Below, one piece after another: positions 8,051 through 17,620 of a stretch of DNA of 64,000 nt (positions are counted from its first letter, which is position 1; every line of letters starts with the position of its first letter). Location: assembly GCA_025464445.1 (NCBI GenBank), contig JAODLY010000032.1, positions 22,826-86,825 of the forward strand. Direction: 5' to 3'. The notes beneath the pieces are model-generated. The model was not told the origin of the DNA and made no database searches. It worked only from the letters and a program-made list of their open reading frames with translations. Source of the DNA: Rhodoglobus sp. (GTDB taxonomy: Bacteria > Actinomycetota > Actinomycetes > Actinomycetales > Microbacteriaceae). The translations under genes were made by a program, and so were the position numbers.

Positions 8051-9727
8051 ATGCCAGTCTCAGTTTTCCCCCCGCCCGCCCTCGCCCCCGGAACTCTTCG
8101 CGTCACGCCTATCGGCGGGCTCGGCGAGATCGGCCGCAACATGACCACGTACGAGATCGACGGCAAGCTGCTCGTCGTCGACTGCGGCGTGCTCTTCCCC
8201 GAGGAGACGCAACCCGGCGTCGACCTCATCCTCCCCGACTTCAGCTCGATCAGGGACCGTCTCGACGACGTGCTCGGCATCGTCCTGACGCACGGCCATG
8301 AAGACCACATCGGCGCGGTGCCGTACCTGCTCAAGCTGCGGCAGGACATCCCGCTCATCGGCTCCACACTCACGCTCGCCCTCATCGAGGCGAAGCTCAA
8401 AGAGCACAGGATCACCCCGTACACCCTCACCGTCAAGGAGGGCCAGCACGAGCAGCTCGGCCCGTTCGGGCTCGAGTTCATCGCGGTCAACCACTCGATT
8501 CCGGATGCCCTCGCTGTCGCCATCACGACCAAGGCCGGCGTGGTGCTGCACACCGGTGACTTCAAGATGGACCAACTGCCCCTCGACGACAGGATCACCG
8601 ACCTCAGGGCATTCGCGCGGCTCGGGGAGGCCGGGGTCGACCTGTTCCTGCCCGACTCCACGAACGCGGATGTCCCGGGCTTCACCCCGAGCGAGCGTGA
8701 CATCGGCCCCGTGATCGAAGCGGTCATGGCCAAGGCGCCCCGCAGGGTCATCGTCGCGAGCTTCTCGAGCCACGTTCACCGCGTGCAGCAGGTGCTGGAT
8801 GCCGCAGTCGCCAACGACCGCAAGGTCGTGCTCATGGGGCGCTCAATGGTGCGCAACATGGGGATCGCCGCTGACCTCGGGTACCTGAAGGTTCCCGACG
8901 GAGTCCTGCTCGACGCCAAGAAGGCAGCCGACCTGCCCGACAATCGGCTCGTCTACATGTCGACCGGCAGCCAGGGGGAGCCCATGGCAGTGCTCGCCCG
9001 CATGGCGAACCTCGAGCACCAGATCGAGGTGGGCAAGGGCGACACGGTCATCCTCGCCTCATCTTTGATCCCCGGTAACGAGAACGCCGTGTACCGCGTG
9101 ATCAACGGGCTCATGAAGCTCGGCGCCACAGTCGTGCACAAGGGCAATGCGAAGGTGCACGTTTCGGGCCACGCGGCGGCCGGGGAACTGCTGTACTGCT
9201 ACAACATCCTCAAGCCGAGGAACGTGCTGCCCGTGCATGGCGAGCAGCGTCACCTCGTCGCCAACGCGAACCTTGCGATCGCGACGGGCGTGCCCGAAGA
9301 GAACACGATAATCGCCGAGGACGGCACCGTCATCGACCTGCTCGACGGTGTCGCGAAGGTAGTCGGGCAGCTCGACCTGGGCTACGTCTACGTCGACGGT
9401 TCGAGCGTGGGCGAGATCACGGATGCCGACCTCAAGGATCGCCGCATCCTCGCCGAGGAGGGCTTCATCTCGATATTCGTCGCCGTGGACCCGCAGACCG
9501 GCAAGGTCATCGTCGGCCCGGAGATCCAGGCGCGGGGGTTCGCGGAGGACGAGGGCGTCTTCGACGCCGTCAAGCCGCAGATCATCAAGGCGCTCACCGA
9601 TGCCGCGCAGAACGGCACAAGAGACACGCACGCCTTCGCGCAGGTCATCCGCCGCACGGTGGGCCGCTGGGTGAACACCCAGCACCGCCGCCGGCCGATG
9701 ATCATCCCGGTGGTCATCGAGGCGTAG
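8051..9727 (+). CDS. rnj: Ribonuclease J
   Basis: RNase J is a metallo-beta-lactamase/beta-CASP ribonuclease with endonuclease and 5'-3' exonuclease activity in mRNA and rRNA processing. The 558-residue protein has the zinc motif HGHEDH (residues 81-86), the beta-CASP region with SFSSHVHRVQQ, and the terminal signature KPRNVLPVHGEQRHL. The ATG at 8051 follows an AAGGA ribosome site; the longer open frame upstream overlaps dapA and was rejected. A GC-rich inverted repeat (GGGGGCTGACGGCCCC, about 8014-8029) sits in the dapA-rnj gap. Confidence 0.95.
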   Translation: MPVSVFPPPALAPGTLRVTPIGGLGEIGRNMTTYEIDGKLLVVDCGVLFPEETQPGVDLILPDFSSIRDRLDDVLGIVLTHGHEDHIGAVPYLLKLRQDIPLIGSTLTLALIEAKLKEHRITPYTLTVKEGQHEQLGPFGLEFIAVNHSIPDALAVAITTKAGVVLHTGDFKMDQLPLDDRITDLRAFARLGEAGVDLFLPDSTNADVPGFTPSERDIGPVIEAVMAKAPRRVIVASFSSHVHRVQQVLDAAVANDRKVVLMGRSMVRNMGIAADLGYLKVPDGVLLDAKKAADLPDNRLVYMSTGSQGEPMAVLARMANLEHQIEVGKGDTVILASSLIPGNENAVYRVINGLMKLGATVVHKGNAKVHVSGHAAAGELLYCYNILKPRNVLPVHGEQRHLVANANLAIATGVPEENTIIAEDGTVIDLLDGVAKVVGQLDLGYVYVDGSSVGEITDADLKDRRILAEEGFISIFVAVDPQTGKVIVGPEIQARGFAEDEGVFDAVKPQIIKALTDAAQNGTRDTHAFAQVIRRTVGRWVNTQHRRRPMIIPVVIEA

Positions 9728-9786
9728 CGCAGGAGCAATCGCGTTAGGGTGGCCGAGGCACTGGTACTCGACGTAGGGGTTTGATC

Positions 9787-10803
9787 GTGGGCGTAGCGCG
9801 AAAATGGGTATTCCCGATCGTCTGGATCGTCATCTTCGCGGCTATCGGGTCGGCACTGCTGAAGATCGCGTTCTTCCCAGACCAGAGCGCGGCGAGTGAT
9901 CCCGCTGTGCCGACGGCCGAGATCATCGAGCCGCAGTACGCGGTCGCGCCGGGCACTGTGCGCAACGACGTGACGCTGACGGGTACCGTGGCCGCCGACG
10001 AGGCTGTGCCGATCCCGGCCACCCTCACCGGCGAGGTGCGCGAGGTGAGCGTCAGCCAGGGGCAGCAGGTCTCTGCCGGGCAGGAGATCCTCAAGGTGCG
10101 CGCGCAGGTCAACTATCCCGATGGCACCTCTGGTACCGAGTGGGACATCGTGACGGCGCCGATCGACGGGGTGCTGTCCAGTTTCACCGCGCTGGTGGGG
10201 CAGAACTTCTCGGTCGGCGACCCGGTCGGGCAGGTAGCGCCGCCGAGCTTTCACGTGAGCGGCAGCATCCCGGCCGAACAGCTGTACCGGCTGATCAACC
10301 GGCCAACGGATGCCCAGGTCACCATCAATGGCGGACCGGCGCCGTTCACCTGCACCGGCCTGACCATCACCACGGCGCTTGCGGGCCAGGGCGGTTCCAC
10401 AGGCAATACCGGCGGGGCCACCGATGGCGGCGGCGGAACGGGTTCGACCGGTGGACCTGTGGTGCGCTGCGTGGTGCCTCCAGGGGTGACCGTGTTCTCG
10501 GGGTTGAGCGCGCAGTTGGTGATCGCGGGCGGCGTCGCCGAGAACGTGCTTGTCGTTCCGATCACCGCTGTCGAAGGCAGTGCCGGAACGGGCAACGTGT
10601 ACTTCCTGCTTCCGGACGGCTCGACCGAGCTGCGGCCGGTCACCCTGGGCCTCAACGACGGGACGAATGTCGAGGTGAAGGGGGGCCTTGCAGAGGGCGA
10701 CCTGATCCTCCAATTCGTGCCGGGCGCGCCATCCACCGTCGGGGGAGTAAACGGCCAGAACTGCAAGCCGGTCGGCAACGGTGGAATGGCCTGCGGCGGA
10801 TGA
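9787..10803 (+). CDS. Membrane-fusion/adaptor protein of a MacB-type ABC system
   Basis: A 338-residue protein with one N-terminal transmembrane anchor (about residues 7-26) and an extracytoplasmic region. Residues near 75-105 form a biotinyl-lipoyl-like half motif ([25 protein letters not shown]) typical of HlyD/MacA adaptors, with a second half near [13 protein letters not shown] Gly/Ser/Thr-rich insert ([18 protein letters not shown]) breaks the barrel region. I chose GTG 9787 because TAGGGGT (9774-9780) is well spaced from it; a TTG six bases earlier is too close. It overlaps the ATPase gene. Cargo unknown; peptides or lipids are likely. Confidence 0.82.
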   Translation: MGVARKWVFPIVWIVIFAAIGSALLKIAFFPDQSAASDPAVPTAEIIEPQYAVAPGTVRNDVTLTGTVAADEAVPIPATLTGEVREVSVSQGQQVSAGQEILKVRAQVNYPDGTSGTEWDIVTAPIDGVLSSFTALVGQNFSVGDPVGQVAPPSFHVSGSIPAEQLYRLINRPTDAQVTINGGPAPFTCTGLTITTALAGQGGSTGNTGGATDGGGGTGSTGGPVVRCVVPPGVTVFSGLSAQLVIAGGVAENVLVVPITAVEGSAGTGNVYFLLPDGSTELRPVTLGLNDGTNVEVKGGLAEGDLILQFVPGAPSTVGGVNGQNCKPVGNGGMACGG

Positions 10804-11525
10804 CGCTGCTGCGCCTCGAGGCGGTCACCCGCTCGGTCGAGCTGCCGGACGGTGAGCGCCTCGACATCCTCAAGGGTGTGGATCTCGCGGTCGAGGTCGG
10901 CGACCACGTGAGCATCATCGGCCGCTCTGGCTCCGGCAAGTCGACGCTGCTCAACCTGCTGGGCCTGCTGGACACCCCGACGAGCGGGCAGATCCTTTTC
11001 GACGACGAGCCGCTCGAGACGCTGTCGGGCGGTCGTCGGGATCGCAAGCGCGGGCGTGACATCGGCTTCATCTTCCAGCAGTTCAACCTGCTCGGGGGTC
11101 GAACCGCCCTCGAGAACGTCATGACGCCGCTCATGTATGCCAGCGGCCGGCAGTTCTGGCGCAGGAACTCGCTGGCAATCGAGATGCTGGAGCGGGTCGG
11201 GCTGGGGCACAGGATGCAGTCGACGCCGGAGAAGCTGTCCGGTGGCGAGCAGCAGCGGGTTGCGATCGCCAGGGCGCTCGTGCGCGGGCCGAGACTGATC
11301 CTCGCCGATGAGCCGACCGGCGCTCTCGACATCGAGACGGGGGCGTCCGTCATGGCCCTGCTGGACGAGGTGGCCGAGCAGTCCGGCGCTGCGTTGATCA
11401 CGATCACTCACGATGCGAACGTCGCCGCGCTCGCCAGGCGCCACTACCGCTTGGATCGCGGAGTGCTCGCTCCCGTCGACGTGAACCGCGCGCTCGCGAT
11501 CTCGCTGCCGGAGGCGAGCCTGTGA
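10800..11525 (+). CDS. ABC transporter ATP-binding protein, MacB/LolD type
   Basis: The 241-residue ATPase contains Walker [10 protein letters not shown], the Q-loop FIFQQFNLL, signature [15 protein letters not shown], Walker [13 protein letters not shown] and the H-loop ITHD. Sequence layout matches the MacB/LolD subfamily that drives mechanotransmission rather than classical transport. The ATG overlaps the adaptor stop (ATGA) and its own stop overlaps the permease start (GTGA), so the three genes form one tightly coupled unit. Confidence 0.93.
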   Translation: MTLLRLEAVTRSVELPDGERLDILKGVDLAVEVGDHVSIIGRSGSGKSTLLNLLGLLDTPTSGQILFDDEPLETLSGGRRDRKRGRDIGFIFQQFNLLGGRTALENVMTPLMYASGRQFWRRNSLAIEMLERVGLGHRMQSTPEKLSGGEQQRVAIARALVRGPRLILADEPTGALDIETGASVMALLDEVAEQSGAALITITHDANVAALARRHYRLDRGVLAPVDVNRALAISLPEASL

Positions 11526-12850
11526 TCGAGCCTGAACCGGGCACCGTCATCGAACGGCGCCCGCGGCGGGAGAAGTCGCAGGCACCGGTGAGGGCGCGGA
11601 AGCCACGTGAGCGACGCGACCGCGGCGGTTTCGCGAGCGCCGTCGTCGGCGCAGTGCTCGAGGCATGGGACGAGCTGCGCGTGCACCGCACTCGAGTGCT
11701 GCTGAGCCTCATCGGTGTCGGAGTGGCGGTGTGCTCGCTGACCAGCGTCGTTGGCATCGGTTCGATCGCCCAGCAGTCGCAGATCGAGCAGCTCGAGCGC
11801 GGCTCCGGCCGGCCGGCGACGCTCGTGCTCAGCCCTCCGTACAACCCCGTGTCGGGCGAGCAGGGCGACCTGGCGGCATTCCGCGCTGCGGTGGCCACGG
11901 CCGCCGATCGCTACTCGATCGGCTATTGGGGATCGGTCTCATACGGGCAGACGACCGTCCAGTTCGCGAACGGCACCGACCTCGTCAATGCCCAGACTGT
12001 CGATGTGGACTACGGCACAATGCATCGCGTGCAGCTCGGCCAGGGGCGCTGGTTCACTGATCTGGACGAGCAGCGGCTCGCCCCCGCGATCATCGTGAGC
12101 GACGCCTTCTACCAGCGGATCGGTGCACCCGATCTGCGCACGCATCCGACGGCGACCCTCGTGGGCGAGCGCAGTGTGACGGCCGTGATGATCGGCGTGC
12201 TACCGTCCTCGCCATACGACCAGAGTCTGCAGATGTACATCTTGAACTCCGCCTACGCGGGCATTGCCACGCCCGGGGCGTTGGCGCAGTCCGTCCCCCA
12301 GTATGAGTTCTGGGTTCCGCCCGCGCTCGCGGCTCAGCTCACCGACCTCGTGCGCAGGGACATTTCCGCCGCCCTCGGCGACGGCTGGCAGGTGGACGTG
12401 AACCGGCAGGATTACCTGTCCTGGGAGGGCGGCGGCGACCCGCTTGGCCCGATCCGGTCGGTGCTCGCCGGCATCTCCGTGCTCATCCTGCTGCTGGGCG
12501 CCCTCGGCCTCGTCAACATCTCGCTGGTGACCGTGCGCCAGCGCATCCGGGAGATCGGCATAAGACGCAGCTTCGGTGCGACGGCGCCGAGGGTGTTCTT
12601 CGCCGTGATGATGGAGAGCGTCGTGGCAACGGTTGTCGCGGGGGCAGTCGGTGTGCTGATCGCTGTATTCATCGTGCAGAACCCGTTCGTGCGGAACCTG
12701 GTGGCGTCCGGCCTGAGCGACGTGCCGCCGTTTCCGGTGGAGGCCGCGATCATCGGCCTGGCGTCCGCTGCGCTCGTCGGCGCGCTCGCCGGCCTGCTGC
12801 CGGCGCTTGTCGCGGTGCGGGTAAAAGTCATCGACGCGATCAGGTACTAG
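11522..12850 (+). CDS. MacB/FtsX-type ABC transporter permease
   Basis: The 442-residue protein begins with about 40 basic, cytosolic residues, then a first transmembrane helix (about 57-80), a large extracytoplasmic MacB periplasmic-core domain (about 85-310), and three C-terminal helices. The FtsX motif [20 protein letters not shown] is well conserved between helices 2 and 3. With the adaptor and ATPase it completes a MacAB-like system. In a Gram-positive envelope such systems act in export or sensing of antimicrobial peptides; the cargo here is not known. Confidence 0.9.
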   Translation: MIEPEPGTVIERRPRREKSQAPVRARKPRERRDRGGFASAVVGAVLEAWDELRVHRTRVLLSLIGVGVAVCSLTSVVGIGSIAQQSQIEQLERGSGRPATLVLSPPYNPVSGEQGDLAAFRAAVATAADRYSIGYWGSVSYGQTTVQFANGTDLVNAQTVDVDYGTMHRVQLGQGRWFTDLDEQRLAPAIIVSDAFYQRIGAPDLRTHPTATLVGERSVTAVMIGVLPSSPYDQSLQMYILNSAYAGIATPGALAQSVPQYEFWVPPALAAQLTDLVRRDISAALGDGWQVDVNRQDYLSWEGGGDPLGPIRSVLAGISVLILLLGALGLVNISLVTVRQRIREIGIRRSFGATAPRVFFAVMMESVVATVVAGAVGVLIAVFIVQNPFVRNLVASGLSDVPPFPVEAAIIGLASAALVGALAGLLPALVAVRVKVIDAIRY

Positions 12851-12911
12851 CCGGAGCCGAGCCGGGTGTCGTTCCGCCGTCTTGACGGGCCCCGCGGGTA
12901 CCGTGGAGCGC

Positions 12912-15629
12912 ATGGCTACGAGCACAAGGTCGACGTCGCGCGCCCGCGCATCGACTGCGCGCGGCCGCAACCAGCCGACGAAGCGGCTCCCGCGCGCCAA
13001 ACAGGTGGTTATCGAGGACGACGGGCCGCTGACGAAGGCGTGGCTGGGTCTCGCCCACATGGCCGGGGCCGCGTTCCGGGTGCTCGGCAGGGAGACGCTC
13101 GCCAGTAGTGAGCGCAGGGACGGCATCCCGTTCTTCGTCTTCGTGCTCGCCCTCGTCGGGGCCGTCGTCGAATGGTTCAACCCGAACGATCCGGTCGCCC
13201 AGGCCCTCGACGCCTACACTTTCGGCGGGCTGTTCGGCCGGGTGGCGTTCGCGCTGCCGGTGATCATGCTGCTGTTCGCGATCTGGTTGTTCCGGCATCC
13301 GTCGAGCGTTCACGACAACGGACGCATCGGCATCGGCGTCACCCTGCTGGTGGTCACGATCAGCGGACTATGCCACATCTTCGGCACCCAGCCCGCGCCG
13401 ACCGACGGCGCGAAGGCGCTCGCCCACGCGGGCGGGCTCGTGGGCTGGGTGTTCGCCGGGCCACTCATCTACCTCGGCACCACCGCGCTCGCGACGCCCG
13501 TGGTGCTCGCGGTGCTGCTGCTTTCGCTGTTCATCATCACCAAGACCCCGCCGAACCGCATCGGCGCCCGCCTTCGCGAGCTCTATTCGTACCTGTTCGG
13601 CGCGCAGTTGCCAGACGAAGACGAACGTGCGGCGGCCAAGGCGGCGAAGAACGATTCGATGCAGTTCGGCTCGCTTACCGACCTCGGCCTGGATGAGGAT
13701 CCCGCGAGCATCCCGTGGTGGCGCAGGAACAAGGCCCAGGCCTCTGTCGAGCCCTCGGCGTTCGACAGCCCCGTGATCTCCCGGGATGCCGCCACCGGCG
13801 TCATCGACCGCACGGAGGTCATCCCGCGGTCAAAGAACATCAACGACGACTTCGGCGTCGAGCTGCTCGAAGACCTGCTCAAGGCCGAGCAGGCGGTGAA
13901 GCGCTTCACCGGCGAGATCGAGCCGGGCGCGACCGGTCTGCGGGAAGACGGGCAGCGCGACAATATCGCGGACCTGCTTCCCGGTTTCGCCGCGAAGGCG
14001 AGCGAGAAGGGCATGGCGGGGGAGTTCGATTCGCCGCGCGCCAAGCAGCCGACGGCTGTGTACCGGCTGCCCGCGGCATCCCTGCTCACTCCGGGCACCC
14101 CGCCCAAGTCGCGCAGCGCAGCCAACGACGAGGTCGTGGCGGCGATCACCGAGGTGCTCAACCAATTCCAGGTGGATGCGAAGGTCACCGGTTTCAGCCG
14201 TGGGCCCTCGGTCACGCGCTATGAGCTCGAGCTCGGTGTCGGCGTGAAGGTGGAGCGTGTGACGGCGCTGGCCCGCAATATCTCGTACGCCGTAGCGAGC
14301 AACGAAGTCAACATCCTGTCGCCCATTCCCGGCAAGAGCGCGATCGGCGTCGAGATCCCGAACAAAGACCGCGAAATCGTCTCGCTCGGTGATGTGCTGC
14401 GCTCAAGTGCATCCACAAAGTCCGTGCACCCCATGACCATCGGGCTCGGCAAAGACGTCGAGGGCGGCTTCGTCGTCGCGAACCTCGCCAAGATGCCCCA
14501 CCTTCTTGTCGCGGGCAGCACGGGCTCAGGCAAGTCGAGCTTCGTCAACTCGATGATCACCTCGATCCTCATGCGCGCCAAGCCCGCGGAAGTGCGCATG
14601 GTGCTCATCGACCCGAAGCGCGTGGAGCTGTCGATCTACGCGGGCGTGCCGCATCTCATCACCCCCATCATCACGAGCCCCAAGAAGGCGGCAGAGGCGC
14701 TCGCCTGGGTGGTCAAAGAGATGGATATGCGCTACGACGATCTCGCGTCGTTCGGCTTCAGGCACATCGACGACTTCAACCGCGCCGTCGTGGCCGGTGA
14801 GATCGTGCTGCCGGTAGGCAGCGAGCGCAAGCTCAGTCCATACCCGTACCTGCTGGTCGTCGTTGACGAGCTCGCCGACCTCATGATGGTGGCCCCACGC
14901 GACGTCGAAGACTCGATAGTGCGCATCACCCAGCTCGCGCGGGCGTCCGGCATCCACCTGGTGCTCGCAACCCAGCGGCCGTCGGTCGACGTCGTGACCG
15001 GACTCATCAAGGCCAACGTGCCATCGCGGCTCGCGTTCGCGGTGTCGAGCATGACCGACAGCCGCGTGATCCTCGACCAGCCGGGCGCCGACAAGCTCAT
15101 CGGCCAGGGCGACGCGCTGTTCCTGCCGATGGGGGCATCCAAGGCGATCCGCGTGCAGGGGGCGTGGGTGACCGAGAGCGAGGTCGCCGCCGTCGTGCAG
15201 CACGTGATCGCCCAGGCCCGGCCCGAATACCGCGAGGATGTCGCGGCTGTCGTCGAGCGCAAGAGCATCGACGCCGACATCGGCGACGACCTCGAACTGC
15301 TGCTCGCGGCGGCGGAGCTCGTCGTCTCGACGCAATTCGGTTCAACATCGATGCTGCAGCGCAAGCTCAGGGTCGGCTTCGCGAAGGCCGGCCGCCTCAT
15401 GGACCTGCTGGAGTCGCGCGAGATCGTCGGCCCCTCAGAGGGCTCGAAAGCGCGCGACGTGCTGGTCAGCGCAGAGCAGTTGCCGGCGGTGCTCGCCAGG
15501 CTGCGCGGCGGTGACGAACCGGCAGCGGGAGTACTCCCCAGGGACGAAGTGGCGCAATCCATGACCGGGTACGATGTGATCGAAGGTGCTTCGGACGAGG
15601 ATGCCTGGAGCCTAACCGACCGGGAGTGA
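12912..15629 (+). CDS. ftsK: DNA translocase FtsK/SpoIIIE
   Basis: FtsK pumps chromosomal DNA through the division septum and activates dimer resolution. The 905-residue protein has about four N-terminal membrane helices (roughly residues 60-210), a variable linker, the motor domain with Walker A GSTGSGKS (about 535-542) and Walker [42 protein letters not shown], and a C-terminal gamma winged helix ([24 protein letters not shown]). ATG 12912 was preferred to an upstream in-frame ATG because a TACCGT hexamer (12899-12904) lies 7 nt before it. GTGA overlap with pgsA. Confidence 0.95.
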   Translation: MATSTRSTSRARASTARGRNQPTKRLPRAKQVVIEDDGPLTKAWLGLAHMAGAAFRVLGRETLASSERRDGIPFFVFVLALVGAVVEWFNPNDPVAQALDAYTFGGLFGRVAFALPVIMLLFAIWLFRHPSSVHDNGRIGIGVTLLVVTISGLCHIFGTQPAPTDGAKALAHAGGLVGWVFAGPLIYLGTTALATPVVLAVLLLSLFIITKTPPNRIGARLRELYSYLFGAQLPDEDERAAAKAAKNDSMQFGSLTDLGLDEDPASIPWWRRNKAQASVEPSAFDSPVISRDAATGVIDRTEVIPRSKNINDDFGVELLEDLLKAEQAVKRFTGEIEPGATGLREDGQRDNIADLLPGFAAKASEKGMAGEFDSPRAKQPTAVYRLPAASLLTPGTPPKSRSAANDEVVAAITEVLNQFQVDAKVTGFSRGPSVTRYELELGVGVKVERVTALARNISYAVASNEVNILSPIPGKSAIGVEIPNKDREIVSLGDVLRSSASTKSVHPMTIGLGKDVEGGFVVANLAKMPHLLVAGSTGSGKSSFVNSMITSILMRAKPAEVRMVLIDPKRVELSIYAGVPHLITPIITSPKKAAEALAWVVKEMDMRYDDLASFGFRHIDDFNRAVVAGEIVLPVGSERKLSPYPYLLVVVDELADLMMVAPRDVEDSIVRITQLARASGIHLVLATQRPSVDVVTGLIKANVPSRLAFAVSSMTDSRVILDQPGADKLIGQGDALFLPMGASKAIRVQGAWVTESEVAAVVQHVIAQARPEYREDVAAVVERKSIDADIGDDLELLLAAAELVVSTQFGSTSMLQRKLRVGFAKAGRLMDLLESREIVGPSEGSKARDVLVSAEQLPAVLARLRGGDEPAAGVLPRDEVAQSMTGYDVIEGASDEDAWSLTDRE

Positions 15630-16282
15630 CCACAGTGGCGCCTGAACTGGCAGACAGTGCAGGCGGTCCGGCCGCGAAGCGCCCCAACCCGATGTCTGGC
15701 CGGGTGGCGAGCCACGGTGACACCCCGGCGAGCTACGGCAACGTGGCAAACATCATCACCGTCGCGCGCATCCTGCTCGCCCCCGTCTTCATCTGGCTGC
15801 TGCTGAGCGATTCTGGCCAGCTCGGCGTGCTGCGCTACGTCGCCGCCGGCCTCTTCATCCTGGCGATCGCGACGGACAGCCTCGACGGCCACCTCGCGCG
15901 CCGGCAGAACCTCGTGACCGATGTGGGCATCCTGCTCGACCCGATCGCCGACAAGGTGCTCATCGGCGGTGCACTGGTGTCGCTCTCGATCCTCGGGGAG
16001 CTGTGGTGGTGGGTGACCATCGCGATACTGGTCCGCGAGTTCGGCATAACGATCTTCCGTTTCGTCGCGCTGCGTGACCGCGTCATCCCGGCATCCCGCG
16101 GTGGAAAGCTCAAGACGATAGTGCAGGCGGTGGCCGTGTCGCTCTTCCTCGTGCCGCTCTGGACATTCCTGGGCGACTGGGTGCATGTGGTCAACTGGAT
16201 AGCGATGGGCATCGCCCTCGCCCTCACGGTGTACACGGGCATCGAGTACCTCGTCGCGGCCTGGCGGCTGCGCGCGAAATGA
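15626..16282 (+). CDS. pgsA: CDP-diacylglycerol--glycerol-3-phosphate 3-phosphatidyltransferase
   Basis: PgsA makes phosphatidylglycerol phosphate in the membrane. The 218-residue protein carries the CDP-alcohol phosphotransferase signature D-x2-DG-x2-AR-x8-G-x3-D-x3-D in [20 protein letters not shown] and the following DPIAD. About five hydrophobic helices are visible. The first 35-40 residues are polar and low-complexity. The GTG at 15626 overlaps the ftsK stop; a GTG three codons later is an alternative. Together with cinA and clgR it forms the typical actinobacterial ftsK-pgsA-cinA-clgR order. Confidence 0.93.
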   Translation: MTTVAPELADSAGGPAAKRPNPMSGRVASHGDTPASYGNVANIITVARILLAPVFIWLLLSDSGQLGVLRYVAAGLFILAIATDSLDGHLARRQNLVTDVGILLDPIADKVLIGGALVSLSILGELWWWVTIAILVREFGITIFRFVALRDRVIPASRGGKLKTIVQAVAVSLFLVPLWTFLGDWVHVVNWIAMGIALALTVYTGIEYLVAAWRLRAK

Positions 16283-16761
16283 GCGAGTTGGCCGCGAACA
16301 TCGTCGCCGAACTCGCGGCCAGGCATTTTCGCATCGCCGTCGCCGAATCCCTCACCGGCGGGCTCCTGGTCGCCGAACTGATCGGCACGCCCGGCGCCTC
16401 AGCCGTCGTCTCAGGGGGAGTCGTCGCATACAACTCCGAGCTCAAGCACACGCTCCTCGGAGTGGACGCCGAAGTGCTCTCGGCCCATGGGGCTGTGCAT
16501 CCGGATGTCGCGGCGCAGATGGCCGCGCGGGTTCGCGAAACCCTCGCCATCGCCGGGGAGCCTGCCCATATCGGCATCTCCACGACCGGGGTCGCCGGCC
16601 CCGATCCGCAGGACGGCCAGCGCGTGGGCACCGTGTACCTCGGCTTCGCGATCGGCGACGACGTGGTCACTCGACACCTGCAGCTTGAGGGCGGCCGGGA
16701 GGCCATCCGTGCGGCCGCGGTTCGCGAATCCCTGTCCGAGTTGAAAAAGCTGCTGGGCTGA
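16279..16761 (+). CDS. cinA: CinA family protein (nicotinamide-nucleotide amidohydrolase domain)
   Basis: The 160-residue protein is the stand-alone C-terminal CinA domain (PncC), which hydrolyses NMN to nicotinate mononucleotide. The conserved start FRIAVAESLTGGLLVAELIGTPGAS, SGGVVAYNSELKHTLLGV and ISTTGVAGPDPQDGQRVGTVYLG are all present. The N-terminal molybdopterin-like domain of long CinA proteins is absent, as in most actinobacteria. It overlaps pgsA by ATGA. The historic link to competence does not imply competence here. Confidence 0.9.
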   Translation: MSELAANIVAELAARHFRIAVAESLTGGLLVAELIGTPGASAVVSGGVVAYNSELKHTLLGVDAEVLSAHGAVHPDVAAQMAARVRETLAIAGEPAHIGISTTGVAGPDPQDGQRVGTVYLGFAIGDDVVTRHLQLEGGREAIRAAAVRESLSELKKLLG

Positions 16762-16884
16762 TGTCAGGGAATATCGCTCGTTTCGATCCTGTTACAAGTA
16801 CTGAATTCACAAGCACCGCACAGATATGAGTGGTTAGTCTTCCCATAAGCTAGCCACACAGTCAGTGAAGAAAAGGAGGGTCCA

Positions 16885-17193
16885 ATGGTTCTGGTACGTC
16901 AAGAAATCGGTGACGTTCTCCGTGACTTCCGTCTACAGAAGGGCCGTACCCTTCGCCAGGTCGCGAGCAAGGCGAGTGTCGCACTCGGCTACCTCAGCGA
17001 GGTGGAGCGTGGCCAGAAAGAGGCAAGCTCCGAAATCCTCGCGTCGGTGGCCGATGCACTTGAGACTCCCATCTCGGTGATCATGCGCGAGGTGGGCGAC
17101 CGCCTTGCCGTTATCGAGGGGCTCAACCGCATCCCCGATACGCTGCCCGACGAGCTCGTCGCCGAATTCGACGCCGACCTCATCAGCCGCTAA
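16885..17193 (+). CDS. clgR: Helix-turn-helix regulator, ClgR family
   Basis: ClgR activates Clp protease and other proteostasis genes in actinobacteria. The 102-residue protein has an XRE-type helix-turn-helix at about residues 10-65 (IGDVLRDFRLQKGRTLRQVA, then SKASVALGYLSEVERGQKEA) and a short acidic tail (VAEFDADLISR), the kind of C-terminus exposed to proteolysis in ClgR. A strong AAAGGAGG ribosome site (16872-16879) precedes the ATG. It has its own promoter region in the 122-nt gap: candidate -10 hexamers are TAGTCT (16835-16840) and TAAGCT (16846-16851). I see no convincing ClgR operator. Confidence 0.87.
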   Translation: MVLVRQEIGDVLRDFRLQKGRTLRQVASKASVALGYLSEVERGQKEASSEILASVADALETPISVIMREVGDRLAVIEGLNRIPDTLPDELVAEFDADLISR

Positions 17194-17240
17194 TTCTCGG
17201 CAACTAGACATCCCGGTACCTGTACATACCGGCATTCCTC

Positions 17241-17273
17241 GAAACGCCCCGGCCCCAACGGCCGGGGCGTTTC
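17241..17273 (+). terminator. Stem-loop terminator after clgR
   Basis: A perfect 14-bp stem (17241-17254 with 17260-17273) with a 5-nt loop CCAAC. The stem ends in GAAAC/GTTTC, so the 3' arm finishes GTTTC as the nearest thing to a U-run. It lies 48 nt after the clgR stop and is very probably an intrinsic terminator. Confidence 0.75.
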
Positions 17274-17298
17274 GCATGTCCGGCCGCCCCCCTCCCCC

Positions 17299-17369
17299 CC
17301 TCCCTGAGTTGCGGACTTTGGCCGGATGCGGTGTCACTCATCGGGGCGGAAGTCCGCAAGTCAAGGAGG
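17299..17369. repeat. Intergenic palindrome family B, copy 1
   Basis: Arms 17299-17318 and 17350-17369 pair at 18 of 20 positions around a 31-nt spacer. Core arm: GAGTTGCGGACTT. A second copy with the same arm core and the same 31-nt spacer lies at 45501-45569. The spacers share GCGGT, then CAT, then GGGGCGG near the 3' side. This copy sits between the clgR terminator and the DUF3046 gene. Confidence 0.75.
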
Positions 17370-17395
17370 GGGCTCCGCCCGCTTAGGCTTGCCCC

Positions 17396-17620
17396 GTGCG
17401 GTTGAGCGAGTTCTGGCTGGCCGTCTCCGATGAGTTCGGGGACGCGTACGGCCGTGTGCTCACCCATGACCTCGTGCTGGGCGACATCGGCGGGCTCACG
17501 GCGGAGCAGGGGATCGCCAAGGGCGTCTCCACCCGCGCGATCTGGCTCGCGCTGTGCAGGGCCGCCGACGTGCCGGAGTCGCGCTGGTACGGCGTGGGGC
17601 AACGCGAGCCCAAGAAGTGA
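17396..17620 (+). CDS. DUF3046 domain-containing protein
   Basis: A 74-residue protein matching the small actinobacterial DUF3046 family: MRLSEFW at the start, YGRVLTHDLVLGDIGGLTAEQGIAKG in the middle, and a WYGVGQ end. These genes nearly always lie just upstream of recA-recX; function unknown. The GTG start is supported by TAGGCT (17384-17389) 6 nt upstream, so the mRNA is probably leaderless. The stop overlaps the acyltransferase GTG. Here an acyltransferase gene has come between it and recA. Confidence 0.88.
   Translation: MRLSEFWLAVSDEFGDAYGRVLTHDLVLGDIGGLTAEQGIAKGVSTRAIWLALCRAADVPESRWYGVGQREPKK

Noticed and set aside
16770..16795. A ClgR operator upstream of clgR (ATCG-n7-CGAT type symmetry)
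   Set aside because: It departs from the known ClgR consensus at several key positions, so autoregulation is not supported by it.
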